The position numbers and the translations under genes were made by a program. From positions 1 through 64,000 of the forward strand of contig JAFDYV010000004.1 of NCBI GenBank assembly GCA_018267275.1: a stretch of DNA of 64,000 bases. The letters run 5' to 3'. Under the pieces are notes generated by a model, which had not been told where the DNA came from, did not search any database, and saw nothing but the letters and a program-made list of their open reading frames with translations. Shown in pieces: positions 9,422-19,546 of the stretch. How positions within the stretch are numbered: the stretch's first letter is position 1; each line of letters begins with the position of its first letter. Source of the DNA: Bacteroidota bacterium (GTDB lineage: Bacteria > Bacteroidota > Bacteroidia > Cytophagales > Cyclobacteriaceae).

Positions 9422-9455
9422 GAAAAGGCTGCCCAACTGGGCAGCCTTTATTTTT
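9422..9455 (+). terminator. Intrinsic terminator after the small barrel gene
   Basis: Perfect 8-bp stem GGCTGCCC (9427-9434) with GGGCAGCC (9439-9446), loop AACT, extended by A/T pairs and followed by TTTATTTTT. The T-tract also contains TATTTTTG (9449-9456), a -7-like box for the next gene. Confidence 0.85.
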
Positions 9456-9474
9456 GGTTATCAAACACCCACCC

Positions 9475-11163
9475 ATGAAAAAACTGTTTTCTGCCTTTCT
9501 TGTCTTTATTCTTTATTCTTCAATTGGTTTTGGTCAACAAAAAGAACTGACAGACCTTGTCGCTCAACTTCAGACCTTATGTGCTCGCGTGGAGTCCGGT
9601 TCGAAGAACTACGAACAAGAAATCAAACTCACTGAATATTCGTCTATCCAATATACCGCAGTTGAGATTGACCAAAAGGGAAATAAAACACAATTTGTTT
9701 ACCAACTCAATTTCGCTGACCTCGATATCTACGCGACCCGCCAAGTCACGCAAAAAGACGTGATTACAGTGGTGTTGGCGGTGAAGAATAAACAGAAACT
9801 GATAAAGGGCACCAAGAACAATGATGCATTACCCTACGATAATGAAGTTGCCTTACGCGCACGTAATGTTGACCAAGCGCGAGAAATGCTCGACATCGTG
9901 AAAAAATGTATTCCGTTGGGTGAAAAAATAGCAGCCTCAAAACTGAAACTGAATGGCTACCAAGAGATGATTACATGGCTGATTGACCACACCGGCAATG
10001 TAGCACTTGGTAATAAATCGATTTCACAAAGTCTGAAGCCTGATAGCTATGTAGGGAGCTACACTTTGATGCAAATAGAAAATGATGGCAAGACCTCACA
10101 ACAAGAAGAGTTCACGTTCAACATCGCAGACATCAACCCTAACACTATCAATTTCAAGGTCAATGGTAATCGGTTTGCCGTTGGTTTTGAGATGATGCAG
10201 CGCCTAAAAACGGTAAAAGTCATTCGAGATGGAAAGCCACGCGCTTTCAATGATGAAGTGCTTGTTTATACCAACAATGTTGATGAAGCCCGCGATATTA
10301 AAACGGTGTTGGAAATGGCATTACCCCTGGCGGCCACCAAAGTAAAAACTGATTTGCCCAACTTTAAAGGCAAAGAAGAATCGCTCGACAAGATTGCTGC
10401 ATTGGTGAAAGACGTGAAACTGGGCGAAAAAACGTATGGGCAAACCAGCACTCCGAGATGTTTGACTGAAATTACACGGGTGGAACAGTCTTCTTCTTCC
10501 ACAGTTAAAAATCTATTTTCTTTCAATTACATGGATGTTTACAAAGATGGCATTCAATTAAAAACGAGTGGTGAAAAGATGCTGCTGGAATTGCCCATGC
10601 AAGAGAAAAAGAAGTTGGTGATGCGCTACAAAAATGAAAAGTTTGAAGGCTATGAAAATGATATCTCTATTTTGGTGACCGACTACGAAGTTGCACGAAG
10701 ACTGAAGCACGCCATTGAAAGAACCATTGACGGCTGCCGTGCTTCTTTCAAAGAGGCATTCCCTTCCAACAATGCAGCCATTATTGGTTGGCTTAAAACC
10801 AACATTGGTGAAGTAACAATCGATCAAGTAACCAAAAAGCAATCTTTTGAACTGGCCGAAGAAGGTAACGAAAACAAAATCAAGCTGACGAATACAGAGT
10901 TGAAGAGCTCCTCTTCAGTGCAAGAGGTTTTCGAGTTCAATTTAAGCGATATCAATCCCACAAGTGTAAACTACGAGATCAAAGGCAAATGGCTGTATGT
11001 TACGTTCGAAACTAATTTTAAGAACAAAATCATAAAGGCTTATAAAGACGGTAAAATCCAGCCGTATGTGTACTCAGTAGATATTTTGGTGAAGGATGTT
11101 GAAACGGCAAGAAGCACAATAACCGCGTTGAAAAAACTGGCGGAGAACTTAAAGGGGAAATAA
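9475..11163 (+). CDS. Secreted protein with four internal repeats, unknown family (562 aa)
   Basis: Not recognised. The start at 9475 gives a signal peptide ending near GFGQQ. The mature protein is built of four related units of about 135-140 residues. Each has a strand-like F.FN..DI.P element, then a G..l.v..... segment, then K.IK.YKDGK.QPY, then a v.ilv.dv..AR.i..al helix. The last columns read VDQAREML, VDEARDIK, YEVARRLK and VETARSTI in units 1-4. Two short cysteine-containing linkers (KKCIP, DGCRAS) separate units. The mixed beta-alpha repeats suggest a periplasmic repeat protein. It stands ahead of a barrel gene and a caspase gene on the same strand. Confidence 0.75.
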   Translation: MKKLFSAFLVFILYSSIGFGQQKELTDLVAQLQTLCARVESGSKNYEQEIKLTEYSSIQYTAVEIDQKGNKTQFVYQLNFADLDIYATRQVTQKDVITVVLAVKNKQKLIKGTKNNDALPYDNEVALRARNVDQAREMLDIVKKCIPLGEKIAASKLKLNGYQEMITWLIDHTGNVALGNKSISQSLKPDSYVGSYTLMQIENDGKTSQQEEFTFNIADINPNTINFKVNGNRFAVGFEMMQRLKTVKVIRDGKPRAFNDEVLVYTNNVDEARDIKTVLEMALPLAATKVKTDLPNFKGKEESLDKIAALVKDVKLGEKTYGQTSTPRCLTEITRVEQSSSSTVKNLFSFNYMDVYKDGIQLKTSGEKMLLELPMQEKKKLVMRYKNEKFEGYENDISILVTDYEVARRLKHAIERTIDGCRASFKEAFPSNNAAIIGWLKTNIGEVTIDQVTKKQSFELAEEGNENKIKLTNTELKSSSSVQEVFEFNLSDINPTSVNYEIKGKWLYVTFETNFKNKIIKAYKDGKIQPYVYSVDILVKDVETARSTITALKKLAENLKGK

Positions 11164-11279
11164 TAGTGCAGTTTTAAAAATCCCCAAAAAGAGGTATACC
11201 GTAGGCTTTTCCAATGTTTTAATTTCAAGCTAAATTTTCGATATTCGTACGCAACAAAAGAAATCCAATAACCATCACT

Positions 11280-12104
11280 ATGAAAAAGTTACTCTTCTTA
11301 TTAATGCTCATCATTTGTTCAGTGTCAGCCTTTGCTCAAGATGAAGGCACGATTGTAAAAAGGGAGCGTATTCAGCGCGATAAAAGTATTTTCTTAGGAG
11401 GTGGAATTTCGATCCTCGGAGGTTCAAATCTTGGTGACTACTCAACTGGAATAAATTTTGAAGGAGGATTTAGTAAAAGATTAAATCGAGTGATTTCCGT
11501 AGGCGGGTCTTTATCTTACGTAAGTTTCAAATACGATCCAACATTCAATACTCGGCCGCCTGCAGCAGGGCAAAATCCTGGCAACTGGTACTTCGGAACA
11601 GATATTACTTCAGGTTCGTTGGTAGGATTTTATCTTAATTTGGACGGTGGGAATGTCAGTCTTATATCATTGTCGGGAAATATCAAAGTAAATTTGATTC
11701 CAATCAAAGAAAATTCGGTGGTGTCAGTTTATGGTTTCGCTAAGCCATTTGTCTCAATGGCGAACCTGAGCAGCCTAACGGGATCAGTAGTGTTTTACAA
11801 CTACTCAGCAAATGATTGGGTGAGAAATCCGAGCAATGACGCTTCAGATACTTTTGATAGCAAATCATCAATTTCTGGCGGCATCTTTGTTGGACCTGGT
11901 TTAGAATTTTTCCCAACCAAGCCAGTGTCACTATTTGTTCAAGCTTCATTTGGATACACATTTCCATTAGACGTTGTTAGTACTCGGTCTTTTCAAAACG
12001 ATTTGGCTACAATTCAAAACGCAGACACCAATGGTTATCCATTTAAATCACTCGGCTTCACTTCCATTAACTTTGCCGCAGGGATTTCGTTTAACCTAGA
12101 CTAA
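11280..12104 (+). CDS. Outer-membrane beta-barrel protein (274 aa)
   Basis: Exported barrel protein with signal peptide MKKLLFLLMLIICSVSAFAQ. Many alternating strands follow: GGGISILGGSNLGDYS, then GGFSKRLNRVISVGGSLSY, and near the end VSLFVQASFGYTFPLD and FTSINFAAGISFNLD, the last typical of a barrel's closing strand. The size suits a 10-12-strand barrel. It is separated by only 13 bases from the caspase gene downstream, so the two are probably co-transcribed. Ligand or cargo unknown. Confidence 0.8.
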   Translation: MKKLLFLLMLIICSVSAFAQDEGTIVKRERIQRDKSIFLGGGISILGGSNLGDYSTGINFEGGFSKRLNRVISVGGSLSYVSFKYDPTFNTRPPAAGQNPGNWYFGTDITSGSLVGFYLNLDGGNVSLISLSGNIKVNLIPIKENSVVSVYGFAKPFVSMANLSSLTGSVVFYNYSANDWVRNPSNDASDTFDSKSSISGGIFVGPGLEFFPTKPVSLFVQASFGYTFPLDVVSTRSFQNDLATIQNADTNGYPFKSLGFTSINFAAGISFNLD

Positions 12105-12117
12105 TGTTTCTTGGTTT

Positions 12118-13650
12118 ATGAAAGGCTTCTTTTTCATCATTTCAATTGTTTTCATCTCTAGTTCGGCAGTTGGCCAATTCAAACTTTATGAGAAAGGTGT
12201 AGACGCCTACAAAAATGCTGACTACGCCAAAGCCATCTCATCGCTTAACGAATACATGGACAAAGCCACCCGCGACAAAGCCTACGATGGGGAAGTCCAT
12301 TATATCTTAGCCCTTTCCTACTTTAAAACAAATTCGTTTACCAGTGCCGTGCGTGAGTTTGATGAGGCCTTGCAAGCGGGGCATAAAAACACGGGCAATA
12401 TTCATTGGTTTATGGCAAAAGGTTACGCTGAGTTAAAAGCGTACAAAGAAGCAGTGGCCGAATACGATACCGCTTTGACGCTGGTAACGGGCGATGCCAA
12501 CAAAGCGAAATTGCACAAAGAGCAGGGTTTCGTACTTCAAAAAATGGGCAATGCAGAATTGGCGCTTGCCTCGTTCCGCAAAGCGAGGGATTTTGATAAA
12601 AATGACCCCGAAATTTCTCGGGCGCTCAGTGGGCAAAAAGAAATTGCCATGGGCGAAACAAAAGTGGTGGTGAGTAATTACCCAGCCACATCAAACGATA
12701 CCAAAGTTGCGGGCAACAAAACGGACAAGAAATTGCCCCCCGGCACAAGCGAGGAAAAGAAAAAAGAAGACAAACCCAAAGAGGTAGCCAAGTTAGACAA
12801 CGCGAAAAAGGAAAACGATACAAAGCAATCTCCAGCTGAGTCAAAAAAAGTTGAGAAAGAAGTGGCCAAAATAGAGCAAGAAAAACCATCCTCTACGCCA
12901 GTGGTGACACCCGCTCCACCAGTTAATGCAGAACCCACACTGGCCGACCAATTCAAAGATGAAAAACGGTACGCGTTAGTCATCGGCAATTCTGCCTACA
13001 AATATGTGTCGCCTTTAAAGAATGCTGCCAATGATGCCAACGACATGGCCGCTGAACTCGAGAAATCAAAGTTTGAAGTAATTAAAGTAATCAACGGCAG
13101 TTACGACCAAATGCGAGAGGCATATAAAAAGTTTTACGAAAAGTTGTCGAATGGGCCGAAAGACCAAACCGTTGGATTGTTCTATTACGCGGGGCACGGT
13201 CTACAAAATGAAGGAGAAAACTATTTAGTACCAGTAGAAGCAAATGTGCAATATGAAGATGACATTCCCCGCATGTGCTTTCCTGTGCAGCGCGTGGTGG
13301 TGGCCAACATGGAACGCTCCAATTCGCGCATGAATATTATTGTATTGGATGCTTGCCGCAACAACCCATTTCAATCCGCTTATCGATCAGGCTCATCTGG
13401 CTTGGCCGAGGTGAAACGTGCGAAAGGCTCATTTATCGCTTTCGCAACTGCACCCGGTTCGGTAGCAGCCGATGGTGAAGGAAGAAATGGTCTATATACA
13501 CAAGAGTTGCTAAAGGCGATGCAAAAGCCAGGGCGCACCATTGAATCGGTTTTTAAAGAGGTGCGATCAAATGTTATGAAACTGTCAGGTGAAAAACAAT
13601 TTACCTGGGATCAATCCAACATCATTGGGGATTTTTATTTCAAGTTCTAG
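12118..13650 (+). CDS. Exported TPR-caspase (peptidase C14) protein (510 aa)
   Basis: Signal peptide MKGFFFIISIVFISSSAVGQ, then TPR repeats (about 20-170: A-x-YAKAISSLNEYM, YFKTNSFTSAVREFDEAL, YKEAVAEYDTAL). A low-complexity K/E/P/T linker covers about 175-275, and the C-terminal caspase-like domain begins at KRYALVIGN near 282. The catalytic dyad is intact: His in YYAGHG (about 358) and Cys in LDACRNNPF (about 411). This is the metacaspase-like p20 fold, which usually cleaves after basic residues. The TPR part probably recruits a partner in the periplasm. It closes a barrel-repeat-barrel-caspase group. Confidence 0.9.
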   Translation: MKGFFFIISIVFISSSAVGQFKLYEKGVDAYKNADYAKAISSLNEYMDKATRDKAYDGEVHYILALSYFKTNSFTSAVREFDEALQAGHKNTGNIHWFMAKGYAELKAYKEAVAEYDTALTLVTGDANKAKLHKEQGFVLQKMGNAELALASFRKARDFDKNDPEISRALSGQKEIAMGETKVVVSNYPATSNDTKVAGNKTDKKLPPGTSEEKKKEDKPKEVAKLDNAKKENDTKQSPAESKKVEKEVAKIEQEKPSSTPVVTPAPPVNAEPTLADQFKDEKRYALVIGNSAYKYVSPLKNAANDANDMAAELEKSKFEVIKVINGSYDQMREAYKKFYEKLSNGPKDQTVGLFYYAGHGLQNEGENYLVPVEANVQYEDDIPRMCFPVQRVVVANMERSNSRMNIIVLDACRNNPFQSAYRSGSSGLAEVKRAKGSFIAFATAPGSVAADGEGRNGLYTQELLKAMQKPGRTIESVFKEVRSNVMKLSGEKQFTWDQSNIIGDFYFKF

Positions 13651-13654
13651 TTCA

Positions 13655-13699
13655 GTCGTCTGACGTCTGTTGGCGGATGTAAAAAAACCGTCTGACGAC
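13655..13699. repeat. Imperfect inverted repeat between convergent genes
   Basis: Arms GTCGTCTGACG (13655-13665) and CGTCTGACGAC (13689-13699) are complementary apart from one centre base. On the minus strand the second arm runs into a run of T, so it may terminate the serine dehydratase transcript's convergent partner. It shares TGACGACTTG with the 61540-61593 repeat. Confidence 0.5.
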
Positions 13700-13708
13700 T
13701 TGCAGATT

Positions 13709-14614
13709 TTATTTCACATCCTCGTCTGGCAAAACCTCAATATCCCTGATCAAGACTTTTTTAGAAATCGCTTGCCCTGTTTTAGTGGCCGCCAATCCGC
13801 CCAGCGCAGTTTCCTTGTAGCGTGTTTCCATACTAGCGCCAATCTCACCCATGGCTTCGATCACTTCATCCACAGGAATCACACTACTCACATCAGCCAA
13901 CGCAATTTGTGCCGAACTGTTTGCGATTGCTGCCGCACTGGCATTGCGTACAATGCAAGGTACTTCCACCAAGCCTGCTACCGGGTCGCAAACCAAGCCC
14001 AACATACATTGAATGGTGATGGCAACGCCATTAAAGATCTGATCTGTCGTTCCGCCCAAACAATACACGATGGCACCAGCACCCATGGCCGCAGCCGTAC
14101 CCGTCTCGGCCTGACAGCCGCCCACCGCACCGGCAATAGATGCTTTTTGCTCAATGATAAGTGCAATGCCTGCTGCCAACAACATAGCGTCTAAAATTTT
14201 TTCATCATCAATACCATGGATTTCTTGTAGCGTAAACAAAACACCCGGCATGATGCCACTAGCACCTGCCGTAGGTGCAGCCACCACGCGCCCCATACAA
14301 GAATTAACTTCTTTTGCTGCCAGCGCTCGTGAAATCAAATTTTGAAACTCCTTTGATAAAACAGCTTTTGGATAACGATAGACTTTTTTGGCTCCATTGT
14401 TCACCATGCCTGAGCGCGAGGTCATGTCTTCTTCTAACCCGGTGCGCACGGCATCTTTCATCACGCTCCACGCCTTGGCAAGTCCTTGTAAAATCTGTTC
14501 GCGGTTTCGGCCTTTTTGCTCGGTTTCGTATTCAATCACCGCATCGGTCAACGATATCTTTTTTTGGTGGCAATAACTTTTCCATTCATCGAAAGACTCA
14601 AACAGAAGTGCCAT
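13709..14614 (-). CDS. sdaAA: L-serine ammonia-lyase, iron-sulfur type, alpha chain (301 aa)
   Basis: Deaminates L-serine to pyruvate. The length and sequence match the separate alpha subunit of the oxygen-sensitive Fe-S enzyme (B. subtilis SdaAA, about 300 aa). Conserved segments include TSRSGMVNNGAKK, APTAGASGIMPG, GGCQAETGTAAAMGAG and CMLGLVCDPVAG. Cysteines near 105, 166, 201 and 208 include the likely cluster ligands. The partner beta subunit is not in the window, so it is either elsewhere or unlinked. Transcription is away from the M28 peptidase. Confidence 0.92.
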   Translation of the reverse strand: MALLFESFDEWKSYCHQKKISLTDAVIEYETEQKGRNREQILQGLAKAWSVMKDAVRTGLEEDMTSRSGMVNNGAKKVYRYPKAVLSKEFQNLISRALAAKEVNSCMGRVVAAPTAGASGIMPGVLFTLQEIHGIDDEKILDAMLLAAGIALIIEQKASIAGAVGGCQAETGTAAAMGAGAIVYCLGGTTDQIFNGVAITIQCMLGLVCDPVAGLVEVPCIVRNASAAAIANSSAQIALADVSSVIPVDEVIEAMGEIGASMETRYKETALGGLAATKTGQAISKKVLIRDIEVLPDEDVK

Positions 14615-14667
14615 ATCTCATTAAATTAGTGAACGAAATTACGAATAATACGGTAACTCAATTTCGC

Positions 14668-14698
14668 TTGGGTGATCCAAATCGATTCTCTACATTTC
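14668..14698 (+). promoter_or_regulatory. Putative promoter of the M28 peptidase gene
   Basis: TTG at 14668-14670 and TACATTTC at 14691-14698, 20 bases apart; one mismatch to TAnnTTTG. The chosen ATG at 14717 would leave a leader of about 12 bases. Confidence 0.4.
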
Positions 14699-14716
14699 CA
14701 CTATTAATTGCGATCT

Positions 14717-16093
14717 ATGAAAAAGTTATCCTTTCTCGTGCTGTTTTTATCTCTTTCAAGGCTTGGTGTGGCACAGTCCACTGACAAAGACCTCATCAAA
14801 GAAATTTACGATGCAGCATTGCAGAACGGAAAGTCATACGCCATGCTCCATGATTTGTGTACGAAGGTTGGCCATCGGTTATCCGGTTCACCGGGAGCTG
14901 CCGCAGCCGTGGAATGGGGAAGGCACACCATGGATGACTATGGCTTTGATTCGGTTTGGTTACAACCGGTAATGGTGCCGCATTGGGTACGTGGTCAACA
15001 GGAGGTAGGTCGAGTGATCAACTCAAAAAAAATAGGTAGTAAAGATTTAACCATTCTCTCGCTCGGTGGATCTATTGGTACAGGGCCCTCTGGCATTACC
15101 GCCAATGTTATTGAGGTAAAAAGTTTTGATGAACTCAAGCAGCACGGCCAAAAAAATGTGCAAGGCAAAATCGTGTTTTTTAATCGTCCAATGGACGCGA
15201 CCAAAATCAACACGTTTGCAGCCTATGGTGGCGCAGTGGAGCAACGTGCCAATGGTGCCAGCGAAGCGGCCAAGCTGGGCGCAGTTGCCGTAATTGTCCG
15301 CTCGATGGGATTGAACAACGAATCGTATGCACATACGGGTGGCGTGCGGTATGCACCGATGGTGAAACAAATTCCGGCTGTAGCCATCAGCACCCAGCAT
15401 GCCGACTTGCTAAGCAAGGTGTTGAAAGACGACCGCGACCTGCAATTCTATTTGGAAACCCATTGTGAAAGTTTGGAAGACGCGCCTTCCTTTAATGTAA
15501 TTGGCGAGGTCAAAGGCAGTGAATACAAAGATGAAATCATTGTGGTAAGCGGCCATTTAGATAGTTGGGATGTGGGCCAAGGCGCGCATGACGATGGCGC
15601 GGGTTGCGTGCAAGCAATAGAAGTGCTGCGCCTATTTAAGATGATGGGCTACAAGCCTAAGCGCACCATTAGGGCTGTACTTTACATGAACGAAGAAAAT
15701 GGTTTGCGTGGTGGTCAAAAATATGCTGAGGTGGCCAAGCTAAAAAAAGAAAATCACCTTGTTGCGATAGAGTCAGATCGAGGTGGGTTCACGCCTCGAG
15801 GTTTTACCATGACGGGGACAGAAAGTTTCAAATCTAAAATCAGAAGTTGGAAACCCTTGTTGGAGCCTTACGACTTGTGGGATTTTTCGCAAGAAGGTGG
15901 TGGTGCAGACATTGGGCCGTTAGGACCTTTGGGTACCGCGTTGATTGGATTCTTGCCCGACTCACAACGCTATTTTAGTTACCACCACACGCAAGAAGAT
16001 ACTATTGACAAAGTAGATAAACGCGAGCTGGAGCTCGGTTCAGCATCCATGGCTGCGTTGGTGTTTCTGATTGATCGATATGGCTTGAAATAA
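14717..16093 (+). CDS. Exported M28 zinc aminopeptidase/carboxypeptidase Q-like with PA domain (458 aa)
   Basis: Secreted metallopeptidase. The signal peptide MKKLSFLVLFLSLSRLGVAQ follows the start at 14717 (an earlier ATG at 14708 adds only three residues). An inserted PA-type region (about 110-250) precedes the catalytic core. The five co-catalytic zinc ligands are all visible: His in SGHLDSWD (about 279), Asp in HDDGAG (292), Glu in NEENG (326), Asp in ESDRGG (354) and His in HHTQEDT (424). The order suits M28 peptidases that trim N- or C-terminal residues from periplasmic peptides. Confidence 0.93.
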   Translation: MKKLSFLVLFLSLSRLGVAQSTDKDLIKEIYDAALQNGKSYAMLHDLCTKVGHRLSGSPGAAAAVEWGRHTMDDYGFDSVWLQPVMVPHWVRGQQEVGRVINSKKIGSKDLTILSLGGSIGTGPSGITANVIEVKSFDELKQHGQKNVQGKIVFFNRPMDATKINTFAAYGGAVEQRANGASEAAKLGAVAVIVRSMGLNNESYAHTGGVRYAPMVKQIPAVAISTQHADLLSKVLKDDRDLQFYLETHCESLEDAPSFNVIGEVKGSEYKDEIIVVSGHLDSWDVGQGAHDDGAGCVQAIEVLRLFKMMGYKPKRTIRAVLYMNEENGLRGGQKYAEVAKLKKENHLVAIESDRGGFTPRGFTMTGTESFKSKIRSWKPLLEPYDLWDFSQEGGGADIGPLGPLGTALIGFLPDSQRYFSYHHTQEDTIDKVDKRELELGSASMAALVFLIDRYGLK

Positions 16094-16095
16094 AG

Positions 16096-16551
16096 TTAAA
16101 AATCGATTACTCCTAGAAACTCCGCCTCTTCCAAAAGGTAAACCATCTTATCGGGATCTTTGTCATTCAAAATAAGTTTGCCTTTTACTTCAATTGGCCT
16201 GTCAGTGTAGGTCACTGAAGTTTTCAAATACACTTCGATTACGGTTTCTGGTCCGCCCACGCCACAAAAAAAACATGCATTTAGCGGAAGCGAAGATAAA
16301 ATGAAGTGATTGCCCTTCATTCCGTTTTCGAATGGAACCATATAGCCTGGCAGCGAAATCACTTTGCTTGAAAGCGCTAAGACATCTTTACTGAACACTG
16401 GCTTATCATAATCTTCACTTTTTTGATATGTGATGTTGTAGAGTTTTGGCCAGATTGCTGATGGCAAGCCCTTGTACGATACCTTTTGTTGTGCCGTGGT
16501 GCAAATTGCAGCCAAGCATAAAAGGAAAACAAAAGCACTTCTCATTGGCAT
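16096..16551 (-). CDS. Secreted protein with Cys motif, DUF3299-like (151 aa)
   Basis: Signal peptide MRSAFVFLLCLAAICTTAQ starts at the second of two near ATGs. The body has IPGYMVPF-like LPGYMVPFENG followed by FILSSLPLNACFFCGVGGPETVIEVY and a beta-rich end. GYxxP followed by a hydrophobic strand and a Cys-containing loop is the layout of the DUF3299 family; the loop here is CFFCG rather than the usual Cys/Pro run. CxxC could bind metal or be redox-active. A -7 box TAACTTTG lies only about 5 bases before the first ATG. Confidence 0.6.
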   Translation of the reverse strand: MPMRSAFVFLLCLAAICTTAQQKVSYKGLPSAIWPKLYNITYQKSEDYDKPVFSKDVLALSSKVISLPGYMVPFENGMKGNHFILSSLPLNACFFCGVGGPETVIEVYLKTSVTYTDRPIEVKGKLILNDKDPDKMVYLLEEAEFLGVIDF

Positions 16552-16555
16552 CGCA

Positions 16556-16563
16556 CAAAGTTA
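16556..16563 (-). promoter_or_regulatory. Putative -7 box TAACTTTG for the secreted Cys-motif gene
   Basis: Minus-strand TAACTTTG fits TAnnTTTG exactly. It ends 5 bases before the ATG at 16551, so transcription would begin at or inside the first codons. This favours the second ATG at 16545 or a leaderless message. Confidence 0.4.
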
Positions 16564-16574
16564 AGACCTTTAAA

Positions 16575-16608
16575 ACAAAAAAAGGTCTGAACATTCGTCA
16601 GACCTTTT
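16575..16608 (-). terminator. Intrinsic terminator downstream of gcvP
   Basis: Stem AAAAGGTCTGA (16580-16590) pairs with TCAGACCTTTT (16598-16608), 7-base loop. On the minus strand it runs into a T-rich tract (complement of 16575-16583), 26 bases past the gcvP stop. Confidence 0.8.
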
Positions 16609-16633
16609 GCTTAAGATTATTCTATGTCTATTA

Positions 16634-19492
16634 CTACGCTTTCGCGTAATCTTCAATCGGCAAACATGAGCAAACTAAATTCCGATCGCCATAGGCGTTG
16701 TCAACTCTGCTAACACTTGGCCAGAATTTAGCTTCTTTCACAAACGGAAGTGGAAAGGCCGCCTTTTGACGAGAGTAAGGCCGCGTCCATTCATCTGCGG
16801 TGATAACAGCTGCCGTGTGCGGAGCATGCTTCAACACATTGTTTTCTTTATCAAACTTGCCCTCCTCTATTTCACGAATTTCATTTCTGATTTCGATGAG
16901 TGCATCTACAAAGCGATCGATTTCAGGCTTTGGTTCGCTCTCTGTTGGCTCTATCATGATCGTGCCCGCCACCGGGAATGACACGGTAGGTGCGTGGAAA
17001 CCATAATCCATCAAACGCTTAGCGATGTCCTCTACTTCTACGCCTACTTTTTTGAAATCGCGGCAATCGACAATCATCTCGTGCGCAGCGCGACCGTTCG
17101 TGCCCGTGTACAAAATTTTGTAGTGACCATTCAATCGCTCCTTAATGTAGTTGGCATTTAAGATCGCCAACTTGGTTGCGTTGGTCAATCCCTCGCCACC
17201 CATCATGGCGATGTATGCATAAGAAATCGCCAAAATACTTGCGCTACCCCAGGGTGCTGCCGATACTGCGGAGATTGCTTCAGCACCACCTGTTTTTACT
17301 ACCGCGTGGCCGGGCAAGAACGCTTTCAATTTATCGTTAACACAAATGGGGCCCATGCCGGGGCCACCGCCACCGTGTGGAATGCAAAATGTTTTATGGA
17401 GATTTAAGTGGCACACGTCTGCACCAATGTTGGCAGGTGAAGTGAGACCCACCTGTGCATTCATGTTCGCGCCATCCATGTAGACAAGTCCACCATTTTG
17501 ATGAATGGTTTCACAGATGTCGGTGATGGCTTCTTCAAACACTCCATGTGTGGATGGATAGGTTACCATTAAACAAGCCAACCGATCTTTGTATTGCTCA
17601 GCTTTTGCTTTCAAATCAGCTACATCCACTTTTCCTTCTTCATCTGATTTGGTCACGATTACGTCCATGCCCGCCATCACAGCACTGGCCGGGTTAGTGC
17701 CGTGTGCTGATGAAGGAATCAAGGCAATATTTCGGTGATGGTCGCCTCTGCTTTGGTGATAAGCACGAATGACCATGAGGCCCGCATATTCGCCTTGTGC
17801 ACCGCTGTTGGGCTGCAACGATACGCCTGTGAAGCCCGTAACTTCCTTCAACCAATTTTCTAAGTTGGTGATCATTTCCGCATAGCCTTCCGTTTGGTTG
17901 CTTGGCGCGAACGGATGGATTTGTCCGAGCTCAGGCCATGTCACCGGAATCATTTCGGTGGTGGCATTCAACTTCATGGTGCAAGAGCCCAGTGAAATCA
18001 TAGAGTGCACCATCGACAAATCTTTGTTCTCTAATTTTTTGATGTAGCGAAGCATTTCGTGCTCGCTGTGGTGCGAACTGAAAACGGGGTGAGTTAAGAA
18101 GGCAGATTTCCGCACCAACGATGTCGGCCATGAAATGTCATGCTTATTGTTTTCTTTCAATGATCCACCGAATACCGAAAGAATCCTATTAACATCTTCA
18201 AGTGTAGTAGTTTCATCCAGTGAAATGCCAACGTGGCTATCCGAATAATATTTCAAATTGATTTCAAGCTGAATAGCTTTTTGCTCGATGGCTTTCTTAT
18301 CCGCCACAGCGATTTTCAGCGTATCGAAATAATGTTGATTGACTTGCTTAAGCCCTATTGCTTCAATACCGGAGGCAAGTGCTTTTGTCAACCCATGTAT
18401 CCGTCCGGCAATTTTTTTCAAACCTTCTGGCCCGTGATAAACGGCATACATTCCGGCCATCACCGACAATAAAACCTGTGCAGTACAAATATTGGAAGTG
18501 GCTTTTTCTCTGCGGATATGTTGCTCGCGAGTTTGCAACGCCATGCGATAACCGGGGTTGCCTTGTGCATCTTGCGAAATGCCAATGATACGACCCGGCA
18601 TCTGGCGTTTGAATTCATCTTTCGTGGCGAAGAAAGCGGCATGCGGCCCACCAAAGCCCATTGGCACGCCAAACCGTTGTGATGAACCTACCACCACATC
18701 GGCACCCATTTCTCCAGGCGACTTCATCAACACCAAACTCATCAAGTCGGCACCCATCACTACAAATACTTCTTTTTCGTGAGCTGATTCGATAAATGCA
18801 CTATAATCTTTTATCTCGCCATTGTTGTTTGGGTTTTGAACATAGACCGCAAACAAATTCGCATTAGTGATATCAAGCTTTGTAACATCGCCCACTACCA
18901 ATTCTACACCAATAGGCGCAGAACGCGTTTTCAATAAATCGATTACCTGTGGAAAGGTGTTTTCATCGACAAAAAACTGATGCGCATTTTTTTTAGAGGC
19001 TTTCTTTGACGCATGCAATAGATGCAACGCCTCTGCGGCCGCGGTGGCCTCATCCAACAACGATGCGTTGGCAATTTCCATACCTGTAAGGTCGATGATC
19101 ATCGTTTGGTAATTGATCAACGCTTCCATGCGACCTTGGGCAATTTCTGCTTGATAGGGTGTGTAGGCCGTGTACCACCCGGGGTTCTCCAAAATATTTC
19201 TAAGGATGACGGGCGGAGTGATGCAATTATAATAACCCGTGCCGATGTATGACTTGTAAATTTTGTTCTTCGACATCGTCTTTTTGAAGCTATTCAAAAA
19301 CTCATACTCCGATTGCGGCTTCGGCAGGTTTAGAGGTTTTTTTAGCCGAATATTACTTGGCACTGTTTGCTCAATCAGTTCATCTACTGACTTGGCTTTC
19401 ACCACTTTCAGCATCTCGCTGATTTGGCTTTCGCTTGGTGCATTATGGCGGCTTTCAAATTTTTCGGAGTAGGCAGGATTTATGTAACTCAT
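16634..19492 (-). CDS. gcvP: Glycine dehydrogenase (decarboxylating), P protein (952 aa)
   Basis: Pyridoxal-phosphate P protein of the glycine cleavage system, which decarboxylates glycine and passes the aminomethyl group to the H protein. The two homologous halves are fused, as in E. coli (957 aa). The PLP lysine is in [20 protein letters not shown] near residue 701, and [12 protein letters not shown] and [10 protein letters not shown] precede it. The start at 19492 gives [12 protein letters not shown]; the longer frame to 19519 adds nine residues that overlap the repeat region. gcvT and gcvH are not adjacent. It lies downstream of ndk on the same strand. Confidence 0.97.
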   Translation of the reverse strand: MSYINPAYSEKFESRHNAPSESQISEMLKVVKAKSVDELIEQTVPSNIRLKKPLNLPKPQSEYEFLNSFKKTMSKNKIYKSYIGTGYYNCITPPVILRNILENPGWYTAYTPYQAEIAQGRMEALINYQTMIIDLTGMEIANASLLDEATAAAEALHLLHASKKASKKNAHQFFVDENTFPQVIDLLKTRSAPIGVELVVGDVTKLDITNANLFAVYVQNPNNNGEIKDYSAFIESAHEKEVFVVMGADLMSLVLMKSPGEMGADVVVGSSQRFGVPMGFGGPHAAFFATKDEFKRQMPGRIIGISQDAQGNPGYRMALQTREQHIRREKATSNICTAQVLLSVMAGMYAVYHGPEGLKKIAGRIHGLTKALASGIEAIGLKQVNQHYFDTLKIAVADKKAIEQKAIQLEINLKYYSDSHVGISLDETTTLEDVNRILSVFGGSLKENNKHDISWPTSLVRKSAFLTHPVFSSHHSEHEMLRYIKKLENKDLSMVHSMISLGSCTMKLNATTEMIPVTWPELGQIHPFAPSNQTEGYAEMITNLENWLKEVTGFTGVSLQPNSGAQGEYAGLMVIRAYHQSRGDHHRNIALIPSSAHGTNPASAVMAGMDVIVTKSDEEGKVDVADLKAKAEQYKDRLACLMVTYPSTHGVFEEAITDICETIHQNGGLVYMDGANMNAQVGLTSPANIGADVCHLNLHKTFCIPHGGGGPGMGPICVNDKLKAFLPGHAVVKTGGAEAISAVSAAPWGSASILAISYAYIAMMGGEGLTNATKLAILNANYIKERLNGHYKILYTGTNGRAAHEMIVDCRDFKKVGVEVEDIAKRLMDYGFHAPTVSFPVAGTIMIEPTESEPKPEIDRFVDALIEIRNEIREIEEGKFDKENNVLKHAPHTAAVITADEWTRPYSRQKAAFPLPFVKEAKFWPSVSRVDNAYGDRNLVCSCLPIEDYAKA

Positions 19493-19546
19493 AGTTTTCG
19501 TGTCGAATGAATAACCCAAAAAGAAAGTAAAAGTTCCGAAAACCCA

